Of a stretch of 64,000 nucleotides of DNA, positions 1 to 13,000 are shown in pieces. The notes under the pieces were generated by a model, which worked only from the letters and a program-made list of their open reading frames with translations, was not told the origin of the DNA and searched no databases. The position numbers and the translations under genes were made by a program. The DNA comes from Phoronis australis. Its lineage: Eukaryota; Phoronida; Phoronidae. Numbering within the stretch: position 1 is the first letter of the stretch; each line of letters starts with the position of its first letter. The stretch lies in NCBI GenBank assembly GCA_002633005.1, contig NMRA01000598.1, positions 128,198 through 192,197 of the forward strand. The letters are read 5' to 3'.

Positions 1-838
1 ACAGGAAGCTATGTTATATGAGCGCATTTTGAATTACAATTCTGACCCGGCCTGAAATAGCACAGCATCACTCTAATTCTAATATATTTACCCACAATGC
101 ATCACATGTGTCAGTGGATACTGTGTGGCAATGCTGACTCCCAAGAAATTGGCAAAAAGTCAAATATCTATGTTAGATACTTAATTTATTGTTTATTTCT
201 TGTTATTCAACTGAAGTGTGCCAGACATTTTGAAAAAGAGGTCAGTCGTAGTATGCATTTTCCCCCTTTTCGAAAGAGGAGAGTTCAGTTTACTTTTTAG
301 GGAGGCCTATTTTCTTATCCGACCAGTAATCATCTTTATTTAAAATTTCCTGCTTTGCCATTATCAAGTCTATTGTAATTTATTACCATTGCACATATCT
401 TCATGTCCCTTTCATTGTTTTTACCACTGTTCTCTACCACGTTTTTTGTATGTATTTTTGTGAGGACCATCTGGAAGATAAGCTTTTTTGCTTAAGATGG
501 TGATATCTTTTACCTTTATCCTCAATAAATATTGTTTACTAGTCTATTAGGGTTGATCCAAGACCTTTGTAGCCCCCATGCAATGCCTTCTACGAAAATC
601 TCAATTGTTTTGGCTCATGTTTTCCTAGTTACACAATGGAGTTCATTAATTGCTTTAACTGTAAGATTTACCACGGCTTACTTGATTGATTGAAGTTTGA
701 AGTTAGCAACTGTCACTTAGCTTCATCTAATGAGGGCTGCATGGAACTTCAAAGGATTAGTGCTAATGCTAAGTCTATCAGTGGTTGTATAGCAAAAGTA
801 TTCATTGATTGATTGTAAATATTTTCATATTCCTGCAG
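1..838. other. 5' flank or 5' intron of CPT1, no gene seen
   Basis: AT-rich sequence without convincing coding potential. It ends in a plausible acceptor (TTCCTGCAG, ending at 838), so it is probably the intron between an upstream noncoding first exon and the ATG exon. The first exon and promoter were not found and may lie outside the window. Confidence 0.5.
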
Positions 839-902
839 ATTTCTTGGCAGCTAGAGCACGCTCGTACCCAGTTGACCTGCAGATCAGCTGTTTGACCTCA
901 AG
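839..902 (+). other. 5' untranslated part of the CPT1 ATG exon
   Basis: Lies between the acceptor ending at 838 and the ATG at 903. It contains no upstream ATG. The start context CAAGATGG has A at -3 and G at +4, a good initiation context. An alternative acceptor (TTGGCAG) ends at 850. Confidence 0.5.
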
Positions 903-1043
903 ATGGCGGAAGCCCACGCTGCAGTGGCGTTCTCGTTCACTGTTACCCATGAAGGGATCAACTTGGACGTCAATCACGAGGCCCTCAAGGCGGTCTGGTT
1001 CTCAGGTCTTTATTCATGGAGGAAACGTATCTACAGGTTTAAG
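903..1043 (+). CDS. CPT1: CPT1 exon 1, N-terminal regulatory segment (aa 1-47)
   Basis: Begins [15 protein letters not shown], almost the vertebrate CPT1A start, with Glu3 and His5 kept. Ends in phase 0 at AAG|GTACAT. In vertebrates this cytosolic N-tail confers malonyl-CoA inhibition, so regulation by malonyl-CoA is expected here too. Confidence 0.95.
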
Positions 1044-4000
1044 GTACATTCTAGCCCTGGCTGATTGAGTGTTGGACCCTTTCATTGTTTTTTCCTGGCT
1101 TTTGTACATGATATTGGAAAAAAGTAGATTGTTTCGTTTTTTATCCAATTCTACAGCAAAAATAAAATACTACATTGTACTTGCATGGTTCAAAGCAGTA
1201 ATGCTACACTAAGCAAATTGCAGTTATGTTTATAAAGAATTTATCAATGTGAAAACAAAAAGTTCTGCAAATGGGTTACCCTCGCTCTCGTATCCCTCAT
1301 TATGCCATGTTGTTCCTCAGCACCTTGTCAAGGTGCTTGGTGCACACTGCATGTGGGGATTTGCGCCAGATTATTTTCATCACAAAGCTTAGAACATTTA
1401 GCAACTGTCATGTCATTACAGTATGTTGTATTTCCAACTCACTTGGCCAAGTTATCACGATAAGTGATTATTCTGCTAATTCCACTTTAAGGGATCAAAT
1501 AAAACTGCCGTTCCAAAACTGCTGATATCCTCCTCTTGTTTGATTCATGAGAATATTCTTGTTTTGTTATAAGTCATACTGTACAGTCATCATCGAGCAG
1601 TGCACAACTCAATTTCGATTATTTGCAAATTAATTAGGCCTTTGAAAGTGGATTATACGGTGACTATGACAACCAATTCTGTCTCAGGTGTCTGAAAAAT
1701 TGAGGTAGAGAACAGTGTGGATATCACACGTTGACAAGGTGATTACTTTAAGTGATGTTTGTCTGGTATTAGAAACCATGGCACATCAGAGTTAATTACT
1801 TAAAAGTCATTGCTGCTGAAAAGGATAAACTTTCTCAGCCATTCTCATGATTCTGAATTCATTTTCGTTGAGTAATGCTGAACAACGTTGAATTAAAGTT
1901 GAAATGACATATTAAACCAAAAACGTGATAAAAGTGTTTGATCTACTCTAACATGCATGTTCAACGAATCTTTAAATGGTGTCATTGTGATCTGTGACCC
2001 ATTTGTCATCCAAATTTTTGTAGAACCACCTGATTAACACCCTGTTCCCAGCGCCCCCTGCTAGCTGGCTGTTTGTATTCGCCCTCGTCCTCTCCTTTAT
2101 TCTGGCGGATAGAGATCCGTCCTTTGGGCTGATGGCCAAGTTTGAAGAGCATCTCCCTGGGTGAGTACGTCAAGCTTGGCAGACGAGGACAGTGACATGT
2201 TGAACTTGTTGGGTTTCATTTTACTATTGTTGAATTACGTCTATGATGTTATGCTAGAGTCAGATTCATCAAGAAGATAAAATAGGAATTTTATTCAACC
2301 AAGCTTAGTTGTGTTACAGTTGATGTTAATAAAATATTGTTATGTGTTAACGGTTATTTGTGATAATTAATATTTTAAAATCAGCAAAACGTAGGCCTTT
2401 GATGTGGTTAGCTGTCAGTTTATGTTTTAAAAACTTTCTAACAATGTTGGTGAAAATCAAGAAAAGGGTGTCCAGCAAAATTCATTATTCTGGATGTACC
2501 TTTTTATAATGGGGGAGTTGATCTGCCAAAACAAGAACATTAATATTTTGTTGACAAGATAAAACGTTCCTACAACTTTCAACTTGTTGCACAGTACATT
2601 TACTATAACCCGTCTGCTTCAGAGTGCGAGACATGCCACCACCGTACGACGTCTACATGAGCCGCGCCATCTTCTCATTTCTGGCCTGGCTTGTCATCGT
2701 AGGAACGTGGAGGGTCATTCTCAAGCTACTGCTGTCGTATCACGGCTGGATGTATGAGCCTCGAGGTCGTGTGTCAATACGTACCAAGGTCTGGATGGTA
2801 AGTGAAGAGTTGTCTAATGGGATGTGAGAGCTGAAGCTGAATGCTGACACCTCCCAATTGTGGCTGTTCAGTATAACATAATGTGTTTGATTTGGATGGG
2901 AAGTGTGTTGTTGTATGTTGATGCATGCCAAAATCTGGCTGTTGAGTGTAATATAATGTACTTATGACTTCCTAAAACCGCTCTGAACAAAAGGATCACA
3001 CCATGAGTGTACCACGTATCCGTGCTCGTTCTTCTAAGAATGCGAGAACACCTGACAATGGCCGGAGAAGAGACCAACCGAAACGTCGTGACAGTGTATA
3101 TAGACTAGAGGTCGGTGTAAATAGACCAAGAGATTTTAATAATAGTTATAATGTACTTAGTCACGATATGAACCTTGAGGTTGCAACATTTTGTTGTCCT
3201 ATGACCTTAATGTGTACTGTATTTTTGCTTTTCCAACTCTGTTTCTTCATTTCACCTGCTTCACCTTCCAGATACTGTTGAGGGTATTTGGTGGCACCAA
3301 CCCTCTCCTCTATGGCTACCAGGGAGTGCTGCCAAAGCTGCCTGTGCCTGAACTGAATGAAACCAAGCAAAGGGTAAGGTGTCGTGGATGAGAGAAAGCC
3401 AAATGTTAATGGAGATTCAAGTGGCTGTCAATCCATCGTCCTTCATAAGAACCACTTACCATTATGACACTGATCTCATATTGTTCCTTTGTAAAATGAG
3501 AAGTATTTCAGGACTTTAAGGGAACTGCCAGTTTAGTAGTGCCTGAGATCAGTCTGTGTAAATCAGCTTGTCATGGTGTGCCATTTTAAGTGCTGGGCGT
3601 GGTTTCAATGAATAGCAAATAGTCTGTACGTTGTAAATCCAGAAATCGCTTCTCATCTGGGTAAGGATTATGTTGAGACCAATTTTATATCAGTAAATGG
3701 TCTAAATGAGAAGTCCACTTCTTGGATGGAGCCTTTTAGGAGCCACTTCAACAGCAGATTTGACTGGCGTTCTGGTAGAGAAGCATTCAGCCAGCATCAG
3801 AACATATTGCATGACAAATCAGTCGTATTTTATAGTCTAGACTAGTGGCCTAAAATACAAACGGTACTATATTGAATTGTACAGTGTTACACCATGCTCT
3901 CGGTATTGTAGCCTGGTCAGAAACCTGTTGTTACGCTCTCCACAACTATTTCTGATAAATAACTTAATCATGCTTTAGCAGTCATTGAGAATATATTATC

Positions 4001-7000
4001 CAAAATTGCTAATTACTCATATGACGTATACCTACTTAACTGTGATGTACTATCATTTACATTTGAAAAGAAAATCAATAATTGTGAAGTTTACGCGTAA
4101 GAAAAAATTTTTGTCCTTCTTTTGTTACTTTTCCTTCAAACGAGGCATTGGTCTGGTTGTGTACTTTCTCATTTTGACTTTTGACTTGCAGATAATTTAT
4201 GTTTTGCATCATACGTTAATATTCGTATTTGAACTTGAAATATACTACCTAATCACCTAGAGCAAGTGTACCCTGAAATATGCCACGTCTGAGTAGTTTT
4301 ATTCAGTGTGAGGGAATCTGTGGTATCAGATGATGCTGCTCTATTGTGAATCACTTTCATTCCCAAATGAGGGTCTGGGAAGAAGTTTTATAAGGACACG
4401 CAATATCGTACTTAATTAGTGTAACAAAATGGTGACCATCTATTAATCCACCTTCCGTCAAAGTACTGAGCTATGATTTAGACCGCTTTGAGTTATGAAA
4501 TTGATTTCAACTAGTACCTTACCCAAATAAAAGGTGATTTCTAGGCTTGAAAAGAACCCAACTGTTTTTAATTTAAACTAGACTGTACAAATTGGCTCAT
4601 TTCATGTACGAGTCATGGTCTGGAGCCACTGTTTGTTCTTTCCAAGCCAAAAACTCTTCTCATCTCGGTAAGGAAGAAGTTGAAACCAGTTTTATCGCTT
4701 TACATGGTCTAAGTCAAAGGCCTGTATCTTATCTTTGCTGGAACGGAGAACTTCAAGAGATTTCACCCTCTATTTTCGCTGCAGTACCTCGACTCTGTAC
4801 GTCCTTGGATGGAAAAGGAAAAGTATGAAAAAATGGAGAAGTTAGCGGATGATTTCTTCAGTGGCATTGCTGTCAAACTACAGAGATATCTCGTGCTCAA
4901 GTCATGGTGGGCTAGTAACTATGTAAGCTGCTCTTCTAACACCTTGTCCTTTCACACTGCAGATTTAAAATGGTGGAGTAATTTGGGCTATTTTAAGCCC
5001 ATAGCGTGAAATGCCCCTCAGGGTGACGAGGCATTTTGTCGGAAATTTTGTGTCCAACCCTTTGTGTTGAGGCGTGTTTAACTGGAATGAAATTCTATCT
5101 TTCTCTTCTTTTATTTGACAGTGCAGAGGGTATTTAGAAATTGATCTTTTGGAATGACTGACTTAAGCATCTTCCTCAGAAATATTGTCAGGATTTTATG
5201 ATAAGCTAGTTACAATTAACAGTGTGTGCTTGAAGTAGTCGGACAGACTGCTGCTTACCCACTATGACTGCCAGTTCTACTAATAACAAAAATCCCTGGC
5301 AATAAATATCTTTCACAAAATCTTAATAATGAAGGAATATCACTTCCACCCTGTTGAAGTGGTGGCTCTGAACCAGCCATCCATCTCAAAAAACAACTTT
5401 TGATTTTGGCCTCTTACCGGATTCGGAGGAAGATTTCAGGGCTTTGAAAGAAGTGACAGCTCATTTCTTTGTCCAAGCTAAAAAATCCTGAAATTTTATG
5501 AGCTTTGTCTAATGAATAAACATTTTGTCAGTCAGTGTTGAGCCTACAGATCACTTCTCAAGTGAGTCACGAAAAAAACAAGACCAGTTATGTAATGGTA
5601 AGTTGCTTAAATTCAAACCTGTGTTTTTGTCAGACCAAATCACAGGTTTAATGCGGCATTCACTTTCTGGTGAATTTCTGGTTATTAGGACCGGCTACTG
5701 TGACGATGATATACGATTAACCCCAGTGATAATGATCATGGAATTCCGGGTCACTTTGTCTGATGTCGGCATGTGCTGTTCATAAGGAGTGGACCTTATC
5801 ATGGTTTACAGCATAGATGCAATTGAGTAATATTTTTAGACATATCTATTACAGTAGACTGTCAGTTGTGTGTCAATTTTGGCCTACTTCCAGGTCTCTG
5901 ATTGGTGGGAACAATATGTCTACCTCAGTGGCCGTTCACCAATCATGGTCAACAGTAATTTCTATGGACTGGTAAGTGGTATTTTTTAAATGCTGGGTAA
6001 TTTCTGTACTACACTTTAGCATAGCTTTTTCCCTGACACTGTTTTAAGCATTGATTATGTTAATGGAGTCTAGGTGCAAATCAGTAGCTAATGTGCTATG
6101 ATTACATGATGTCATACTTAAGTTGCAATGCAACTCAAATGAATCTTGGCAGTGACTTAATACTGACCTGGTGTTGCTAATGAATAAAGGCCCCTGTGTT
6201 AAACACATTGAATTGATTAAGAGAAGAAAGCAGTTCATCGGCTTGTGTTTCTGCAATCTTAATGATTGTTGCACGAGCCGATGTCTAGTTCAAAGTCGCA
6301 CATCAGCCCCATTCCCCTATGAAAAAATATCACATGAAATGTTCCTCTAATCGAGCCCAAAAATTTCAATTTAGTGATTAAGAGTTCTGCTCATGTTTAG
6401 CATCATTAAGGTACAATCTTAGTTTTGGCTATTGAGGCTTTGCCAGTGAGGGGTGAAGACCAGGGGTGGGGATGGAATTGGTGGTGATGGGAAAGGGGTA
6501 TTTTCTCCTCGACCAAAAGCTTCCACCTCTAACAAAGTACAGCCATTTGAGCGAGGGCCCTGTCCATTTGGCAATAGCTACAACTTTGTTGACCAACTGT
6601 TGTAAATAGGAAACTTAAAGTGTTATAGTTAACTGTTAAAGTTTCAGCAACGTTTTGATTGACTATAGCGTGCCCAATATGGGAAACCTTGTCTATTGTG
6701 TCTTTAAGTCGCTTAATTTATTAACCGATGTATTTCCTTGTTATAGGATGCTGTATTTATTCGACCAACTACCAGTCAAGTTGCAAGAGCTGCTAACGTT
6801 ACGCATGCATTTCTCAAATACCGGCGTGAAATCGACAGAGAAACCCTTAAGCCCGTGAGTATCGCTTAATTTGTTGAGATCAGTGCGGCAGATGTGATGT
6901 AAAACGTGAATAGTTTAACGTGAAATTTTAATGCGGAAGGATGCTTGGGTTTTCCAATGTGTAAAGTCTACGTCTTTGGAGCTATGAAGTTTCGTATTCA

Positions 7001-10000
7001 TAAAGGCACCAACGAAATGATAAATAGGAAACTACCAGTACACATTCTTTTTGTTAATAGTGCACTGTTTTTTTTTAATTTTCAAAAAAGATTGTCCACT
7101 TTGGATCAGCCATGAAATTTTAAGCAAGTAGCATAATATGAATGTTGTCTCTCGTGTGGATAGGTGGCACCACTGAGCCATTCAAGACAGGTGTCATTTG
7201 TATATTTGTATATAAGCAGCCTTTGACCAGTGGTTTCTTAATGCATTCAGTACAAAACAAAATACCATTTTCCTGTCGTGGCTACTCGTTTTGTTAATGG
7301 CAAAAAATTGGTAATTACTGTTTGGGCGATTAATTTATAATTATAGAATACCTGAGCCACTTTACTAACTTTCTTGTTAATTCCCTTTCATTCTAATGAG
7401 GGGAAACAGATGTGATGGTGAATTCGACTTCTGCCCAGCTATCGTAGCTGGGAATTCCTGGTCACTTTGTCTGAATACTTGTACTGTAAATGTAGCGGCT
7501 GTAGAACATGCAGTACTTTTTTATTGCAGTTGATGGCCGGTGGCAACATCCCCCTCTGCTCCTTCCAATACGAGCGACAGTTCAACACAACTCGCATTCC
7601 AGGCATTGAGATGGGTAGGTTATATGCTGGGCTGCACTATGTTGACTTTGAAAGTACTGTTGAGATGGGTAGGTTATATGCTGGGCTGCACTATGTTGAC
7701 TTTGAAAGTACTGTTGAGATGGGTAGGTTATATGCTGGGCTGCACTATGTTGACTTTGAAAGTACTCTTGTGGAAGGGGGGAATGTTTCCGTCAAAAAAG
7801 TACTTTTGATGCACTATTAAAAACATCGATAAATATGTATGAAAATTATGATAATGCCACAGGCTCAGCAAAGCTCGTTCTTTTCTCTTCTAGACCAATT
7901 GATGCACTTATCTGACAGTAAACACATTGCCGTCTACTGTAGAGGGCGCTACTACAAAATGTACGTTCATTACAAGGGAAGGATTCTGGAGCCATGTGAA
8001 ATGGAAGTGTAAGTATTGTTTGAAGTTAGCCTGGTGTCAGAGATGGTCAGATGGGTCTCATAGTTTTTTGTAGGAAGAAGTGCCGTTACAGAAAAGGAGG
8101 GCGACAATAATCCCGCATTTGTCAGATAACAAATTTTGATTTAGGTTACTTACCATTAGATGTTCTTTACTGAAATTAGAAATGATTTCTTACCTTGTGA
8201 AGAATGGACATTCCATGACTTTGTTATTGCTCGAGACCAATGCATCGAATAACTCCTGATTATAGAACCTGATCACAAGCAAATTTGATCTGTCCTTCAA
8301 GAGGCACAAAATTGTCTTTTATTTGACTATGACACAATTTGAAACCTGTTAAAACAAGAGGTGGTCTGAATCAAGAAATAGTGTTTGTGTCAGACGGTAG
8401 ATTTTAGGTAACTTGCAATTAAGTTCGATTGGAATAGAGGCAAGGTCATGCTCTGGATCGATTAAAATGTGTACCAGATTGGATGGTGGTAACTAGAAAA
8501 AACAGGAAGTAAAAACCAACAAAACCAATTCATAACAGAGCAGTCAATCTAATGGTGAAACAGTCACAATCAGTGCTCTGCTCTGCTCTTCTGACCAGGA
8601 TGTTTCAGCGGATTATTGATGACACCAGTGAGCCAGCAAAGGGCGAAAAGAAACTGGCAGCCCTGACTGCGGGAGATCGCATCCCCTGGTACAAGGCCAG
8701 GAAGGAGTTCTTTGCTAAGGGTGTCAACAAGACCTCCCTGGACGCCATCGAGAAGGCAGCATTTGTAGTGGCTCTGGATGAAGAGCCACAGAGCTACGAC
8801 AGGGTGAGTACGGGCTGACTGAAACTTTACTCAAATTGCAAAACCTTATAGCTTTCTGGAGCTTAATCCAATTTTTTGCCAAGAATGTGTGTTTTGTGGT
8901 GTTGGTAGATGATGAATCTCTGGAATCTTGGTACCTACTCGTCACTGAAAACCTGAAAACTGTGGAAAATGACAAAATTGTTAGCAAGCTTGGAGAAACG
9001 GATGATGAAAAATGGTAAAAACCTATGGGAAATTGATGATGAATCACAACATCTTAATATGAGTTTCGTTCATTCAGTGTCGCTTGGTAACAACCAAGAA
9101 TGTGTTCTTCGTGATGTTACATTCTGTGACAAAACTTGCTTGCCTGAAATTCTAGGATATTTTAAGAATTCTGTGACAGTTGTGAGAAATTTGCCGAGTC
9201 GAATTGGCTGTCAGGGTTTTATTGGGTTTGTGGTTATATTTATGCTACATTCTGTAGTGGGTCCTGTTTTCACAAGCTGTAAAATTATGGAATTCATTGT
9301 AATCTTGGACAAGTGTGTCTCTCTTATGTGACAAACGCAAAGTTGGTGTGACCATAGATTATAGACAACAGATTTGCAGCTCTGACATTTTCTTGTGTAC
9401 TATCCTTGAGGATGCGCTATTCTCCTAAATTACCAATTTCAGTTTCCGGTTAGTGTACTGTGACGGGAAATTCTCGCATCTATTTTACGGTCCAGTACAA
9501 TGAAAAAAAAAACCTTCGGCATTGAAACGCTGTTCAAAGTCTTCCAATGATAGAACTTTTGGTATCGTGAGTACTTTTGACACCCAACCACACAACAGCC
9601 GACCATGGTTAGCAGACGACGTACTTGCCGGAAGTAAAACTTGTTAATTCTGCCAGGTGTCGCTAGTGAATAATGATGTCACAGGTTCTGTGTAAGATCG
9701 CAGACTATGTCCACTGAGTTGGCGGTGTGACTTTCAACATGCAATAAGCACCAAAAAAGCCGTTACAAATGAGACTTCCCTGCGACTTTTTGAAATTTGA
9801 GGTGTGTCAAACTGAGATCTGTAACAGTCAATTGTGCAGTTTAGTGTGGAAAGCAACCTTTATGAAATGAAAACATGAGTGGGAATCAAATGAAGTAGAA
9901 TCCAGAAGAAGAAATGAAAAAGCTTTGTGAAAATTGTTGTACAAAAATCATCTAAGTTTGCCCTGTAACCTTCGTCAAAGTTGTGGCTAAAGTGATGATT

Positions 10001-13000
10001 AATTACTGTGAGTCTCTATGATTTAGGTACAGATTTTTGCTCCAAAGTTTCCTTGATTTTTGAATAAGGTATAATTGATCTTGTGTTAAAACTGCGTTAG
10101 CATGCTGGGAACTCAGCAGCTGTGTTCTGCACTAATTCTCAGACTGGATACTTAAGGTTTGAAATACTGTTGTATTACATTTTTTGAAAATAAGATTTAA
10201 TATGTCCACATGCTCATTTGTTCCCCGAATAGTCTATGAGGGCATTGCAGGTGTCTAGGCTAGAAATCCTGATTTGTCTCTGTCTTTCAGGACGATCCTT
10301 CCAAACTTGACAACTTTGCCCGCGCCATGCTACACGGCAAATGCTATGATCGTTGGTTTGACAAATCATTCACTCTTGTCTTCACAGCAAATGGACGGGT
10401 GAGTGTCTTACTCCACTGACTTTGGCAGATCTACAATTCTGTCAATGGGCGGGTTTACTGAGTATATGTAATGACAGAAAAAAATGATTTGCCACCGAGT
10501 TCATCCGCTGACTAGTTTGAGTTAAGCACCTGGAACCTCAGTGAAGGGGGGAGCGGTGTTTGAAGTTACAGTATCACAAGAAATGTTGCTGGTTATTAAC
10601 ATAGAAATTGCTCCGTCTCTCTCTTTAATCCTGAATTTGTTATTCAGTTACTCTACCCAACCTTGACTCTGTGTATGGATATATGAATCTGAATTGATAG
10701 ATTCAGTGTTCATTTGGCGGTTTGCATGGATACATGTTGCTGAATTGATGGATTCAGTGTTCATTTGACTGTGTGCTTGGATATGTGTATCTGAATTTAT
10801 AGATTCAGTGTTCATTTGACTGTGTGCATGGATATATGTAAACAGCTTATTATTTAAAATGACTTATTCTTATTAAAATGACATAGGCAAAAAATTGAAT
10901 TTTGGACCTCAAAAGCGAGGCCCCCTATATTCATATAGGGGGCCCCGCTCTCCGGCCTCCTTTCGGCGGGGCCTCCTATATTAATATAGGCGGCCCCGCT
11001 CTCCGGCCTCCTTTCGGCGGGGCCTCCTATATTAATATAGGAGCCCCGCTCTCCGGCCTCCTTTCGGCGGGGCCCTCTATATTAATATAGGCGGCCCCGC
11101 TCTCCGGCCTCCTTTCGGCGGGGCCCCCTATATTAATATAGGGGGCCTCGCTTTTGAGGTCCGAAATTCAATTTTTTGCCTATGTCATTTTAATAAGAAT
11201 AAGTCATTTTAAATAATAAGCTGTTTGTAACTAATTGGTGAATTCAGTGCTTATTTTAACATGTATATTTCCACCTGCCATACCTTAGACTGCTTACATA
11301 AAGCTGACATCAAGCCACGTGTGAAAAATCTATCTTTTAAATTATACCACTTGCCATTTTAAAGTTGATCCGAATGTTTCCCTTTCTCATGTAAGAAGTG
11401 ATTTCTGGGCTTGTTAGGAGGAACTGACAGTTTTTTATTGCGCAAGATGAAGCTTGATACTTAGTCCTACTGTGGTAGGCTATTTAATGTTGTGGGCGGG
11501 GACTTGAGCAGTAATGGACAGTCAAGTCTTCACCAGCCCAAGAATCTGATTCAGAGTAATAGTCAAACGGAGACCTGTTGAGTGATCCGAATATTCAGCT
11601 GATAAAAAGGTGATTTATTGTTACCCGAACAACAGTCACTTTGTATGCTCACCAGAGGGCGTCTCTCCTTTTTCAGGTTGGTTTTAATGCCGAACATTCC
11701 TGGTAAGTTACGCGTAGTATTACCAAGGTCAGCCAAGATTTAAGTGTTGAAGTTTCACGTTTTTCTGGAAATTTACATCATTTTTGCTTGAAAAGCTAAA
11801 AGTGCACTAAGACCAAAAAAAACAGAACATGATTCTGAAAGGGGATGATTCATATAGTAGTTTTCCGGATGAGTGTCTGTCGTCAGCCATTTTCTAAGTG
11901 CTTTCAGAGTTCACATTTCAGCTGTTATTTTAACAATTGTTTTGCTCAGACAATTAGTTAATACATCTCATAAGTGCCTTGTGCAGTTGGCTTGACCTTG
12001 TTGGGAAATCTGAAGATATTGCCGTGTGACTATGTTCTTGATGTTTACAGTAATTTTGTAAGCTGTGTGGGTAAATGTTTGTTTGAGTATCTAAATATTT
12101 GTAGTTACAGACCTAAATATTTTAAATGTGTGGTATATTATCATTGTATTAATGTTCAGCATGTTGCACCCTTAAAGAGGCACTAAACTCGGCGTCGCAT
12201 ATTTGAATATTTTTATTTCAACCAGAGCACTGATTTTTGTAGAAAACTGCATGGCTCTCTTCAAGTCTCAGAACTGATAGAAATTGCTTTACAAACAGGT
12301 GGGTGGGTGTGTTTGTCACAGGGAAGCTCTGCTCTCCTAAACTATGATGCAGACAATTGCACCACTACAACAGTAATAAAACTTTCAAATTAGTCAGTGC
12401 TTCTTTAAGAGTGCTTCTTTAAAGCTGTTACTAAACTCACCTTCTGCAAGCAAATTTAGTTTTTACCGAGACCACTCACTGTTCTAAACTGGGTCTCAAA
12501 TTATTTCTTGCATAGATTAGAAGTGAGATCTTGGTTAGTGCAGAACTCAAGCTCACAAGTGGTCAACGCCATGCCATGTATGAGGCTTAAAGTGAATCAA
12601 CGCCAACTTAATGAGCCTCGTCTTGAACACTTTTATCGGCTGTTAATTCATACCAAACCCAGGAATCATTACCCATCGGAATAAAAATCATTTGTGACCT
12701 TGTTTTCCTTCTTTGAGTCGTCTTAATCAAAAGCTGTTCTGGACAGAAGACGGAGTTATTGCAGCTTTAATCATACTGCCAAGTGCCTCACATATACAGG
12801 TACTCTCATGGCTAGTGTACTTGTCTTACAGGGCTGACGCTCCTATCATGGCCTCGTTATGGGAACAGCAGTTCTATACAGATGTGTTCAATATTGGGTA
12901 GGATGTCTGTAGATACCGACGTCTCTGACCGATTGGTGTCGGACCGCACCCTATCGCAAACGTTCCATGGTTGCTCTTATGTTAACTATGTTCTGCTCTA

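Noticed and set aside
7608-7769. Direct repeats considered as a CRISPR-like array
   Set aside because: The 54-bp units are contiguous without unique spacers and lie in a eukaryotic gene; a simple tandem duplication.
8836-9331. Overlapping ORFs following CPT1 exon 10
   Set aside because: Intronic; the reading frames have no relation to CPT1 and no splice-bounded structure.
10902-11090. 62-aa ORF with [16 protein letters not shown]-like repeats
   Set aside because: Translation of the tandem repeats inside the palindromic MITE.
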